DNA of 33,891 nucleotides from Verrucomicrobiota bacterium (lineage in GTDB: Bacteria; Verrucomicrobiota; Verrucomicrobiia; Chthoniobacterales; Chthoniobacteraceae). The notes beneath the pieces are model-generated. The model was not told the DNA's origin, did no database searches, and saw only the letters and a list, made by a program, of their open reading frames with translations. The stretch lies in contig JAPLTE010000037.1 of the NCBI GenBank assembly GCA_026398235.1, forward strand, positions 1-33,891. Reading direction: 5' to 3'. Below are positions 17,534 through 26,128 of this stretch, in pieces (within the stretch, counting starts at the first letter, position 1; every line of letters starts with the position of its first letter). A program made the translations under genes and the position numbers.

Positions 17534-17612
17534 AAAAAAGCGGTCCGGTTGGGAACATTTGCGGGGTTTGCCTGATTGCCTTCGCCTTCCGGCTTGGTAT
17601 TTTGCGCAACCG

Positions 17613-18305
17613 ATGAACCCCAGCCTTCTTGTCCTCATTGCTTGCGTGTTGACGGGGGCGATTGCGCCCGCGCAGCAACCGGTTCGCCGCAAAGAGACGA
17701 TCGCTTTGGCCGTGAAATATGCGCGTTTTCGCTGGACGCCTTCCGCCGCCAATGCGTTCCACGGTTGGGACCGGGACGGTGTCCGTGTGGACACCCCGGA
17801 TGCCGCTTTTGCGAATCCCGAGGGCCGACCCGGCTGGTGGAAGCCGGGGTGCGTGAATGTGGGAGTTCCGTATATGTGGGGCGGGTTTAGCAGCTTGAGC
17901 GAGTTCCGGGAAGGCATTGCCCATGGGCGGTATGCAGGGGATGTTTACACGCGCGAAAAACGCCATTTGCTGGAGAACGCCGTGAGTCGGCATGCGGTGG
18001 GGATCGACTGCTCCGGGCTGATCTCGCGTTGCTGGAGGCTGGAACGCAGCTACTCCACGCGGGAGCTTCCGGCGTTGTGCGTGCCGCTTGGCAGATATGA
18101 GGAGCTCAAGCCGGGAGACATCCTCAATTCCCACAACAATCACGTGCTGCTTTTTGAGAAATTTGCCGATAAAAAACATGCGCGGATCATCGCCTACGAA
18201 GCCGGTTCCCCGCCCACATGGAAGGTGCTCCGTGACTCGATTTCGGTCCCGATGTTGCAAAGCTTTGGCTACAAACCGTGGCGCTACAAATACATCGTGG
18301 ATTGA
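17613..18305 (+). CDS. NlpC/P60-like secreted hydrolase
   Basis: 230 residues from the ATG at 17613, with a signal peptide (SLLVLIACVLTGAIAPAQ). The C-terminal half has the papain-like NlpC/P60 layout: VGVPYMWGGFSS (substrate-facing), VGIDCSGLISRCW with the nucleophile Cys133, and HNNHVLLFEKF with His177. These enzymes cleave peptide bonds in peptidoglycan stem peptides. The spacing between Cys and His (44 residues) is within the family range. It follows the zinc-ribbon gene by about 80 bp and may be read from the same promoter. Confidence 0.8.
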   Translation: MNPSLLVLIACVLTGAIAPAQQPVRRKETIALAVKYARFRWTPSAANAFHGWDRDGVRVDTPDAAFANPEGRPGWWKPGCVNVGVPYMWGGFSSLSEFREGIAHGRYAGDVYTREKRHLLENAVSRHAVGIDCSGLISRCWRLERSYSTRELPALCVPLGRYEELKPGDILNSHNNHVLLFEKFADKKHARIIAYEAGSPPTWKVLRDSISVPMLQSFGYKPWRYKYIVD

Positions 18306-18416
18306 TCCCGCCCCCGCAACGGCATGCTCCCCCGGGTTCCCGCCGGGGCAGGGGTTCCTTTTGGATTGCAGGCGAGGCGCGCGACTTGGTAGTTTCCCTG
18401 ACCACACCACACTTTC

Positions 18417-19163
18417 ATGAACCGATTCGAAAATCAGATCGCCATTGTTACCGGAGCCGGACGCGGCATCGGGGAGTCCATCGCCAAGTCGTTCGCCGCT
18501 GGAGGCGGCAAGGTTGCCTGCGTGAGCCGCTCGGACTCGGCCGCAAAGGTCGCCGAAGCGATCAACGCCACCCATCCCGGCGCAGCTCGCGCTTATTGTG
18601 TGGACGTGGCCAATAAGAAAGCCGTGGAAGAAGTGGGGGCGCAAATCTTCGCCGATTTCGGCAAGGTGGATATTTTGGTGAACAATGCCGGGATCACGCG
18701 GGATGGCCTCGCCATGCGGATGAGCGAGGAAGATTGGGATGCGGTGCTGGACACCAATCTCAAGGGGGCTTTCAATTTCATTCAAGCCGTGATGCGCCCG
18801 ATGATCAAGCAGCGCAGTGGCCGGATCATCAATATTTCCAGCGTGGCCGGTTTGATGGGCAACGCGGGTCAGGCCAACTATGCCGCTAGCAAGGCGGGTC
18901 TCCTTGGCTTGACCAAAACGCTGGCCCGCGAACTTGCGGGACGCGGGATCACCGTGAACGCGGTCGCCCCCGGTTTCATCAAGACCGATATGACCGACGT
19001 GTTGCCCGAAGCGATTAAAACGGGAGTGCTGAGCCAGATTCCGATGGGGCGCTTTGGCGAACCCGAAGACATCGCCGCCGCCGTGACGTTCCTCGCGAGT
19101 GCGGCAGCCAAGTATGTCACCGGCCAAACCTTGACGGTCGATGGCGGCATGGTGATGGCGTAG
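18417..19163 (+). CDS. fabG: 3-oxoacyl-[ACP] reductase
   Basis: 248 residues, the usual FabG length. Short-chain dehydrogenase motifs are complete: the NADPH loop TGAGRGIG (12-19), NNAG (89-92), the catalytic Ser in NISSVAG (141-142), and YAASK with Tyr155 and Lys159. The C-terminal ASAAAKYVTGQTLTVDGG is typical of FabG. It reduces 3-oxoacyl-ACP in fatty-acid elongation. No other fab gene is adjacent. A sixA gene follows 10 bp downstream, so the two are probably one transcript. Confidence 0.93.
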   Translation: MNRFENQIAIVTGAGRGIGESIAKSFAAGGGKVACVSRSDSAAKVAEAINATHPGAARAYCVDVANKKAVEEVGAQIFADFGKVDILVNNAGITRDGLAMRMSEEDWDAVLDTNLKGAFNFIQAVMRPMIKQRSGRIINISSVAGLMGNAGQANYAASKAGLLGLTKTLARELAGRGITVNAVAPGFIKTDMTDVLPEAIKTGVLSQIPMGRFGEPEDIAAAVTFLASAAAKYVTGQTLTVDGGMVMA

Positions 19164-19173
19164 GAGTTTCGCG

Positions 19174-19650
19174 ATGCAACTGCTGCTTCTTCGTCACGCG
19201 GACGCGGTCCCCTCGGCCCGCACCGACGATCTGCGGTCGTTGAGCGACAAAGGCCGCTTGCAGGCCAAACGGGTGGCGCGCTTTTGCAAAGAGCGGGGAA
19301 TCCAGCCGGACCTGATCCTCACCAGCCCGTTCCTGCGGGCGGAAGAGACCGCGCAGGTCGTGGCGCAGGAACTCAAAAGCGAAATTGTCCTGAGCGCCTT
19401 CCTCGCCTCGGGGATGATGCCTTTCGCCGCTATCGAGGAGTTGCGCGCCTATTTGCGTTTTGAATGCGTGCTGCTGGTGGGGCATGAACCGGACCTGAGC
19501 GCGCTTGCAGGCACCTTGCTGGGCGCTGGAAATACCGGGGCGATTCGGATGCGCAAAGCAACCTTGGCGGGCCTCACGGTGGAGAGCCTCGCGCCCGGCG
19601 GCGCGCAACTGGAGTTTTTGATTTCCGCGAAGTTAATGGAGAGGGAGTAA
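19174..19650 (+). CDS. sixA: SixA-type phosphohistidine phosphatase
   Basis: 158 residues of the histidine phosphatase superfamily. The N-terminal LLLLRHADA carries the catalytic Arg7-His8, and VLLVGHEPDLSALAG carries the second His104. The segments LSDKGRLQAKRVARF and LTSPFLRAEETAQVV match SixA. SixA removes phosphate from histidine in phosphotransfer domains; in E. coli it acts on the nitrogen-related PTS protein NPr. An EIIA-like protein is encoded about 3 kb downstream, but I infer no direct link. The long T run just after the stop has no clear stem before it. Confidence 0.9.
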   Translation: MQLLLLRHADAVPSARTDDLRSLSDKGRLQAKRVARFCKERGIQPDLILTSPFLRAEETAQVVAQELKSEIVLSAFLASGMMPFAAIEELRAYLRFECVLLVGHEPDLSALAGTLLGAGNTGAIRMRKATLAGLTVESLAPGGAQLEFLISAKLMERE

Positions 19651-19673
19651 TCTGCGGTTTTTTTTTGACACGT

Positions 19674-19966
19674 GTCATCCCGAGCGAAGCGAGGGATCTC
19701 ACAAACCAAACCATTCCAAGCGTATCCCCTCGTTCCCAAGCTCCAGCTTGGGGACGCACTTGTCTTCGAAGCTCCAGCTTCGATCACGCTGATTTGCCTT
19801 TCAGGCGCGATCTGGTAGCGACGCTTTCGAGGCAGGAGCCTCGCAGACATTCCCGTTCCCAAGCTGGAGCTTGGGAACGAGGACAACGTCACAAGCCATG
19901 CAAAACAGCCCATTACAATGGATGACCGGGAATGGCTTGTGGGGCCCTCGCTGCGCTCCGGATGAC
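19674..19966. repeat. Composite palindromic element 1: inverted arms plus four hairpins
   Basis: This fills the sixA-sprT gap (19651-19994). Outer arms are near-identical inverted copies: GTCATCCCGAGCGAAGCGAG from 19674, and the reverse complement of GTCATCCGGAGCGCAGCGAG at 19945-19966 (two mismatches). Inside are four hairpins: 19731-19756 (CGTTCCCAAGCT...), 19766-19783 (TCGAAGCT CC AGCTTCGA, perfect), 19828-19843 (CGAGGC/GCCTCG) and 19854-19879 (CGTTCCCAAGCT GG and its exact complement, 12 bp). The first and fourth are the same repeat. A TGACACGTGTCA palindrome (19666-19677) overlaps the left arm. There is no convincing ORF inside. Confidence 0.8.
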
Positions 19967-19994
19967 AAGAAAGTTGGGGGAATCCGAACGGTTC

Positions 19995-20642
19995 TTACGG
20001 TTCCCTTGCGACCAGCTCAAACCGGTACCGGTCGTTATAGCGGCCCCGGTTGTATTCACGGCAGCATTTCAAGCACGCCACCGCACGCCGGAATGGGCGC
20101 ACACGCCGGACCTCCGCCCGGCAATGGCGGCAACGATACACCACTTTGCGCGCCAGGTGACGGCGGGGAAGCGGCAGTTCGTGGCAACGCTTTTCCCCAT
20201 CGAGCCCGAGATCCGCGCACGCCTGTCGCCATTCTGCCCCGTGCGGTTGGAGCCGTCGCCGGCCGGCCCGGTAGCGCGCCAGCAGATGCGCCAGTTCGTG
20301 CCGCAGCGTGCGGTCCACTTCTTCCATCCCAAAGGGAACCAGGCGGGGATTGAGCGAAACGGTGCAATGCTGGTAATTGGCCAGACCGGCGGTCGTCCGC
20401 AACCGGCGGTTCCAGCGGACGCGCACCTGCCGGGCCAATGCGCGGCAACCGACCGCCTCCAAAAGCTGGCACGCCGTTTTTTCCAGTGCCGTTTCGGTAA
20501 AATCGCCCTGCGGCAAGCCGGAAAGCACCGCGACCGCTTCTCCCTGGCGCGGATGGCCCCGCCGGGGATCTGCCTGACGGGCAAACAGCGGCCCAATCAT
20601 CCCGTCCATCACGTTTTTGACTAAATGCACCAGTCGCACCAT
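19995..20642 (-). CDS. SprT-like zinc metalloprotease-domain protein
   Basis: 215 residues if started at 20642; a start at 20609, just past the cysE stop, gives 204. The zinc motif HELAH in VDRTLRHELAHLLARY, followed by PHGAEWRQACADLGL, is the SprT/Spartan pattern. A C-terminal zinc ribbon with Cys pairs CRHC and CLKCC completes the SprT-like layout. The protein is strongly basic (many Arg), consistent with DNA binding, as in Spartan proteases that cut DNA-protein crosslinks. Bacterial SprT function is not well defined. The 20642 start overlaps the cysE 3' end by 22 bp, suggesting coupled translation. Confidence 0.75.
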   Translation of the reverse strand: MVRLVHLVKNVMDGMIGPLFARQADPRRGHPRQGEAVAVLSGLPQGDFTETALEKTACQLLEAVGCRALARQVRVRWNRRLRTTAGLANYQHCTVSLNPRLVPFGMEEVDRTLRHELAHLLARYRAGRRRLQPHGAEWRQACADLGLDGEKRCHELPLPRRHLARKVVYRCRHCRAEVRRVRPFRRAVACLKCCREYNRGRYNDRYRFELVAREP

Positions 20643-21607
20643 TGTTCTAGCCCGCCTTCCGGAATGCCAAAGTTGCCGGGGCACACCGTGGCGGCACCGC
20701 CGGGAACTGAGACGGGTTCACGCAATTTTTTGGGCACGATATTGAGCTGCGTCTCCTCGTAATACACGAGCGAGTTCGCAGGAACCGTGTGCTGTAGAAA
20801 AACATTGCCGCCGATGGTCGAGTTCTCACCAATGACCGTTTCGCCTCCCAACACCGTACTGTTCGGGTAAATCGTGACATTATTTTCAACATGAGGATGG
20901 CGCTGGCCTCCTTTGAGGATCCGCCCCTCCTCGTCCTTCTGAAAGCTCTTCGCCCCAAGCGTCACGCCGTGGTACAATTTCACGTGCGACCCGATCACGC
21001 AGGTCTCGCCGATTACCACCCCCGTGCCGTGGTCGATAAAAAAATGCGACCCGATCTTTGCTCCGGGATGGATGTCGATGCCGGTGCGCGAATGAGCCCA
21101 CTCGGTCATCATGCGCGGGATGAGCGGCACTTTTTGCCGGTAAAGCGTGTGGGCGCACCGCTGGATGGCGATCGCCTCCAGGCACGGGTAGGCTAGGATG
21201 ATTTCATCAAAGCTGATCGAGGCCGGGTCGCCTTCAAACGCGGCTTCCACGTCGGTCCAGAGCACCTCGCGGATGGCGGGGAAACTCTGGAGCATGGAAA
21301 GGACCACTTTCTCGGCCTTGGCCTCGGGGCAATCGGGCTGGCCCAGCCGCAGGCTCTTGGAGATTTCCCCTTGCAGGCGGTGGGAAAAGGAATCGACGCG
21401 GTTGCGGGTGGCTTCGTTGAGTGCATCCGAGTGGACCACCTCCTGGTCGTGGAAGCCGGGAAAAAGAATTTGGAGCAGATCTTCGCAGAGAACCGCGATG
21501 GCGCGTTTCGACGGGAGGTTGGACCCGTCGATGTGATTGATCCCGCCCACCTTGCGGTAGGAGGCGAGAAGTTCGCTGACGATGTGCGGCAATTGGGAGT
21601 CCATCAC
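20621..21607 (-). CDS. cysE: Serine O-acetyltransferase (EpsC-like)
   Basis: 328 residues. The C-terminal half is a left-handed beta-helix of hexapeptide repeats containing the serine acetyltransferase signature: TGIDIHPGAKIGSHFFIDHG, GVVIGETCVIGSHVKLYHGV and TLGAKSF, then HPHVENNVTIYPNSTVLGG. It makes O-acetylserine from serine and acetyl-CoA, the first step of cysteine synthesis. The N-terminal extension of about 190 helical residues is longer than in E. coli CysE and fits the EpsC-like form found in many other phyla. Start at 21607 (two consecutive ATGs). No cysK is adjacent. The sprT-like gene overlaps its 3' end. Confidence 0.92.
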   Translation of the reverse strand: MMDSQLPHIVSELLASYRKVGGINHIDGSNLPSKRAIAVLCEDLLQILFPGFHDQEVVHSDALNEATRNRVDSFSHRLQGEISKSLRLGQPDCPEAKAEKVVLSMLQSFPAIREVLWTDVEAAFEGDPASISFDEIILAYPCLEAIAIQRCAHTLYRQKVPLIPRMMTEWAHSRTGIDIHPGAKIGSHFFIDHGTGVVIGETCVIGSHVKLYHGVTLGAKSFQKDEEGRILKGGQRHPHVENNVTIYPNSTVLGGETVIGENSTIGGNVFLQHTVPANSLVYYEETQLNIVPKKLREPVSVPGGAATVCPGNFGIPEGGLEQWCDWCI

Positions 21608-21674
21608 CCATCACTAAAGCACCCGGCGCGCCGGATTTCCAGATAAGAAGAGGTGTTGCGCAATGAAGAAATGC

Positions 21675-21789
21675 AATCTGGAACTCAGGAACTCAGGAAT
21701 TCAGGAGAAGGGCGTGCGGGCGTTTTTGATGTCGCCAGGCTATGCTCTGCGTCTTCTGTATTGTTCTGGAGTTCCTCCAGTTCCAGATT
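21675..21789. repeat. Arm-only inverted repeat element (GGAACTCA words)
   Basis: The left arm AATCTGGAACTCAGGAACTC (21675-21694) continues as a third word, AGGAATTCAGG. It is mirrored by the right arm at 21769-21789, the reverse complement of AATCTGGAACTGGAGGAACTC with a small difference in the middle. About 75 bp of unremarkable sequence lies between. It sits between the stop of queD (4 bp away) and the start of cysE. Confidence 0.7.
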
Positions 21790-21792
21790 TTC

Positions 21793-22155
21793 TTATCCGC
21801 CGCGATACGTGCAGCGGGCCCGGGGGGTTTCCTGGATGACGATTTCGCACAACCCGGGGCAGAGCGGCGCGAGGCGTTTCCAAATCCAGGCGCACAGGTT
21901 TTCCACGGTGGGGTTTTCCAGGCCGGGCAGGTCGTTCAAATATTGGTGGTCGAGCGCATCGGCGATCGGGTTCATCGCCTCGCTGATTTGGCTATGGTCG
22001 TAGAGCCAGCCCATCTCCGGGTCCACCTCTCCCTCGACGGCGATTTCCACGCGGTAGCTGTGCCCGTGCATCCGTTTGCACGGATGACCCTCGGCCACCT
22101 TGGGCAGGGTGTGGGCGGCTTCGAAAAAGAATTCTTTGGTGAGACGGCAGACCAT
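21793..22155 (-). CDS. queD: 6-carboxytetrahydropterin synthase
   Basis: 120 residues, the usual QueD/PTPS length. Zinc ligands His15 (FFFEAAHTL) and His30/His32 (CKRMHGHSYRV) are present with the catalytic Cys26. The Asp69-His70 of ALDHQYLND and Glu109 in IQETPRARC complete the active site. NPTVENLCAWIW is the typical substrate-binding stretch. It converts dihydroneopterin triphosphate to 6-carboxytetrahydropterin in queuosine/preQ0 synthesis. No queC, queE or queF lies in the window, and no preQ1 riboswitch was recognised upstream. Confidence 0.94.
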   Translation of the reverse strand: MVCRLTKEFFFEAAHTLPKVAEGHPCKRMHGHSYRVEIAVEGEVDPEMGWLYDHSQISEAMNPIADALDHQYLNDLPGLENPTVENLCAWIWKRLAPLCPGLCEIVIQETPRARCTYRGG

Positions 22156-22243
22156 GATCGCTTAAACTTCGCGGCCCGCCCCCACCTCTGTCAAGATTAC
22201 GTTCAGGGTTTCCCTGTTTCCGAACCTCCCCGGTACGAATTTG

Positions 22244-22588
22244 CTCACGCAAAGCCGCAAAGGCGCCAAAGGGGAGACGAATTGCGATGCTTTAATCTGT
22301 CGCATTTCTTACGCGCAGCAAGCGCAGGGGAAATCAGCCCAGGGCAAGCGGAGCGCCGCCCTGGGTTCTCTGAAAAACAAGCAGGCGCGCCCTGCAAGGG
22401 GCGCTGGTAAGGAGAGCTTGAAGCGGGCGTTTCCAGTGCCCTTTCAGGGCACGACGCTCTCTCGCGTAAACCCAGGGCGTTGCCCTGGGCTAGTTTGCTT
22501 CGCCCTTCCAGGGCGAGGGAGAGCAGGGCGACAAAAAAGACCGAAAACTCCCTATTTTTTATTTTGCGCCTTTGCGGCTTTGCGTGAG
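22244..22588. repeat. Composite palindromic element 2: inverted arms plus five hairpins
   Basis: This fills the 450-bp gap between queD and the EIIA-like gene. The arms are a perfect 23-bp inverted repeat beginning CTCACGCAAAGCCGC (22244-22266 and 22566-22588). Inside are five hairpins: GCCCAGGGC/GCCCTGGG (22337-22365), an imperfect one around 22384-22405, GTGCCCT/AGGGCAC (22436-22452), CCCAGGGC/GCCCTGGG (22471-22489) and CGCCCT/AGGGCG (22501-22515). All share the core CCCT/AGGG. There is no convincing ORF inside; the plus-strand frame through it is a by-product. Confidence 0.82.
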
Positions 22589-22606
22589 AATAAAAATCAG
22601 CAGCTC

Positions 22607-23395
22607 TTATTTGGCCCGAAACGCCAGGCAGTCGTACACCATCCGGTCGGGCTGGTAGGTGGAGTGGGAGCGCGTGAGCACGTGGAAGCCGAGGTGTTCG
22701 GCCCGCCCGTGCTGGGCGAGATTGGCCCCGAGTTGGTCCAGGGACTCCAGCGCGGTGACAAGATCGCCGTCCTGGCAGAGCACAATGGGGCGGGCTCCCG
22801 GGATCACCACGACCGTGAGCGCGGTGAGGCTGTGGGCGACTTCCGCGGGCAGTTCCGCGACCATCTCGCGGACCTCGGCGTGCTTGGCTTCGAGCTGGAT
22901 CATCCGCGCCTTGGCTTCCGGCGCGGTCGATTCGAGGGCGATGCTGATGGCATCCAGAAGAGCGTGACGGACTTCGCCTAGGTCGGTCAGCGATTTGAGA
23001 TCCTGCAAGGCCGACTGGGTCTGGATCGCTTTGGCGAGCGAAGAGATTTCTTTGAGATACGCGTTCTTCTGCGTCTCCGGCACGAAGTACATCACCATGA
23101 GGTGGACCGGTTGGCCGTCGGGTGCCCCGTAGTCGATTCCTTGCGGGCTCCAACCGACCGCGCAGACCACTTCGCCGTCATGCCGCGTGCGGGCATGCGG
23201 ACAAGCCCAGCCCAGGCCGATCCCGGTGTTGTGGGCCGCTTCGCGCGCAAGCACGTTTTCGGTGATCCCTTGTTCGACGCCGATGTCGGGGATCGCCTCG
23301 ATCAACGCGGCCAAATATTCAAGCGCCCGGTTCTTATGGTTATCGGGCAGTTCGATCAACCGGCCTTCCTGGAGTGCGTCGAGAAGTGTTTTCAT
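22607..23395 (-). CDS. PTS EIIA (PtsN-type) domain protein with C-terminal extension
   Basis: 262 residues. The first 155 or so form a fructose/nitrogen-type EIIA domain: LPDNHKNRALEYLAALIEAI, then the phospho-acceptor His67 in GWACPHARTRH (PHxR motif), VHLMVMYFVPETQKNAYL and LKEISSLAKAIQT. The remaining 105 residues (KARMIQLEAKHAEVREMVAE, ALTVVVIPGARPIVLCQDGD) form an alpha/beta segment I do not recognise; plain PtsN stops at about 155-160. No EIIB/EIIC transporter is nearby, so a regulatory role is likely. Its ATG starts 2 bp after the ancestral stop of mgtA, so translation was probably coupled and the protein may control Mg2+ uptake. Confidence 0.8.
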   Translation of the reverse strand: MKTLLDALQEGRLIELPDNHKNRALEYLAALIEAIPDIGVEQGITENVLAREAAHNTGIGLGWACPHARTRHDGEVVCAVGWSPQGIDYGAPDGQPVHLMVMYFVPETQKNAYLKEISSLAKAIQTQSALQDLKSLTDLGEVRHALLDAISIALESTAPEAKARMIQLEAKHAEVREMVAELPAEVAHSLTALTVVVIPGARPIVLCQDGDLVTALESLDQLGANLAQHGRAEHLGFHVLTRSHSTYQPDRMVYDCLAFRAK

Positions 23396-23397
23396 GG

Positions 23398-25985
23398 TTA
23401 ATCAATTCCGTATTTTCCGTGGAACCAGACTTTGACGTAATGCGTCAGCACAGAATAGGTGAGGAGGAATCCCGCGAGAACCCAAAATAACTCGCAAAAG
23501 GGGAGTAGGGCAAGGCCGCACCCGCCGCCATCACCAGCAAGGTCGTCACCAAAAGGAACGGGCTGGCGATGCTTTGGAAGAACGGAATGCGCTTGGTGCG
23601 GATGATGTGGACGATGAGCGTCTGGGTGAGCAGCGATTCCACAAACCAGCCGGTGTGGAAGAGTTGCTCGTAATAAACCTTCATCTCGGGCGAGGTGCCC
23701 ACTGCCGTAAAGAGGCGGCAGTTGAAGACGTAGAGCATCAAAAAGAAGGTCGCGTAGTCGAAAAGTGAACTCATCGGCCCGATGAACATCATGAAGCGGC
23801 GGATGTTGTCGATGTTCCACTTCCGGGGGGTGCGCATGTATTCCTCATCCACGGAATCGGACGGGATGCCGACCTGCGAGGCATCGTATAAAAGATTATT
23901 CACCAACACTTGAATGGGAGCCATCGGCAGGAACGGCAGGAAATAGCTGCCTCCCACGACGCTGAACATGTTCCCGAAGTTGGAACTCGCCCCCATACGG
24001 ATGTATTTGATAATATTACCAAAGACTTTGCGTCCTTCGAGAATGCCGTCTTCAAGCACCAGCAGGCTCTTTTCCAGCAGGATGATGTCGGCCGATTCCT
24101 TGGCGACATCCACTGCGGTATCAACCGAGATGCCCACGTCGGCCACGCGCATGCTCGGGGCGTCGTTGATGCCGTCGCCCATGTAGCCGACCACGTGCCC
24201 GCGCTTTTGCAGGGCGATGATGACGCTTTCTTTCTGCGATGGGGATAGGCGGGCGAAGACGGTGGTCTTTTCCGCCAGATCGCCCAATGCCTCTTCGCTC
24301 AAGCCGAGGAGACGGTCGCCGGTAATGATCTCTCCGCAATCCAGATCGACGTCTTTGCAAATCTTGCGCGTTACGAGCGCGTTGTCGCCCGTGAGAATCT
24401 TGGTGGAGACGCCCACCTCTTTCAGATGCGCGATCGCCTTGGAAGCGGAGCCTTTGGGCGGATCGAGGAACGCAATGTAACCGAGCAAAATGAGATCGCT
24501 TTCATCGGCCACGGAGAAAACCGTCTTCGTCTGCGGGAACTCCCGGTAGGCGATGCCCAGCACGCGGTAGCCGTCGCGGCTGAGTTCCTCGTATTCCTCC
24601 AGCAGATCGTTCTTGATGAGGTCGATCATCAAATGCACCTCGTCGTCCACTTGATACTGGGTGCAACATTTATAGATATCCTCGACCGCACCTTTGCAGA
24701 TCAGCACGTGGTCGCCCTCGTAATCGACCACCACCGACATGCGCTTGCGCTGGAAGTCGAACGGGATTTCGTCCACCTTGCGGCAGTTGCGTTCCACGTC
24801 CAGGTCCGAGTGCGAAAGCACCGAGCGATCCAGCAGGTTGCGCAGCCCGGTCTGGTAATAGCTGTTCATGTACGCGTAGCGCAGGACGTCCTCGCTGTCG
24901 CGGTTGGTGACGTCCACCGACTTTTCCAAAATGACGCGGTCTTGCGTGAGCGTCCCCGTTTTGTCGGTGCAGAGAATGTCGATCGCGCCGAAGTTCTGGA
25001 TGGCATTGAGCCTCTTCACAATGACCTTTTTGCGCGACATGGCCATCGCCCCTTTGGAGAGGTTGACCGTGACGATCATCGGCAGCATTTCCGGCGTGAG
25101 CCCTACGGCCACCGAGAGGCTGAAGAGGAGCGCTTCGGCCCAGTCGTGTTTGTGAATGCCGACGATCAGGAACACGATCGCGACCATCACCACCATGAAC
25201 CGGATCATGAGCCAGGTGAACCCGGCGATCCCCCGATCAAAGCTGGTCTGCACCCGCTCGCCGGAGAGTTTTTCGGCGATGGCTCCGAAATGCGTTTTGC
25301 TGCCGGTGTTCACCACCAGCCCGCGTGCGGTTCCGCTCAAGACGTTGCTGCCTTGGAAGCAGGCGTTCTGCAATTCAATGAGCCCCCGGCCCGCAACGTC
25401 CGCAGGCTCCGCGCTTTTTTCCACCGGCATCGATTCGCCAGTGAGCGAGGATTGGCTGACAAAGAAATCCTTGGCGCTCAGCAGGCGCAAATCCGCCGGG
25501 ATAATCGCCCCGGCATTGAGCACCACGATGTCCCCCGGAACGATGTCGCCGATGGAGAGATCGATTTCCACGCCGTCGCGCACCACGCTGGAACGGTGTT
25601 CCTGCACATAGGCGAGCACGACGCTCAGGAAAATCATTGCGCCGACCACGATGGCCGAACGGTAATCCCCCATGAGGAACGCCACGATGCAGATGACGAG
25701 CAACTGGATGACGAGCGGGTTTTTGCACCGATGCAAAAGCTCCATGATCAAGCCCAACTCTTTTCTGTGGCTGAGCAGGTTGGGGCCGTATTTTCTGTGC
25801 GCCTCTTCCACTTCGCCTTGCGAAAGGCCGCTCTCGGTTACGCCGAGATTGCGCAACGCCTCCTCCGGCGTGCATCGGCACAGATCCACCAATCGGCTTT
25901 CGTCCTCGGAAACCGAGGTTTCAGCCGCTTTGGCCGCCTTTAAAAAGACGGTGGGATGGATTTTGCCTAGAAGAGTACGGAACAT
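23398..25985 (-). CDS. mgtA: Mg2+-importing P-type ATPase, frameshifted near 3' end
   Basis: A P3B-type ATPase. The phosphorylation motif DKTGTLTQD (Asp341), actuator TGES (182-185), VGLTPEMLPMIVT in the ion-binding helix, KRLNAIQNFGAIDILC and the hinge GDGINDAPSMR are all intact. It imports Mg2+ across the inner membrane. The frame from 25985 ends early at 23445, after 846 residues, with the foreign tail SRDSSSPILC. The true C-terminus (WVLAGFLLTYSVLTHYVKVW ...KYGID, the last membrane helix) is in the -1 frame from about 23484 and stops at 23398. The break is at a TTTT run (23484-23487). Compared with E. coli MgtA about a dozen residues also seem missing there, so a small deletion is possible. 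The EIIA-like gene follows at once. Confidence 0.88.
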
Positions 25986-26128
25986 AAAGGAGGCGCGCGC
26001 AAACGCCCTCGGTTTCGATCTCCGAGATACGCTCGATTGTCAAGAATCGAACGCTGTCACGGCGAAATTAAGGCAATTTTTTGTTCCCTGCTTGCACCTT
26101 GGCGTCGGTGCGGTTTGATTGAGACCCG

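Noticed and set aside
18330-18348. CCCCGG/CCGGGG hairpin after the NlpC/P60 gene as a terminator
   Set aside because: The stem is 6 bp and is followed by only a short, interrupted T tract; not convincing in such GC-rich sequence.
22241-22981. Plus-strand frame running through composite element 2 into the EIIA-like gene
   Set aside because: It is half repeat array and half antisense of the EIIA-like gene, with no coherent domain.
24426-25943. 505-codon plus-strand frame opposite mgtA
   Set aside because: The His/Val/Asp-rich translation is a by-product of mgtA codon usage; no motif is seen.
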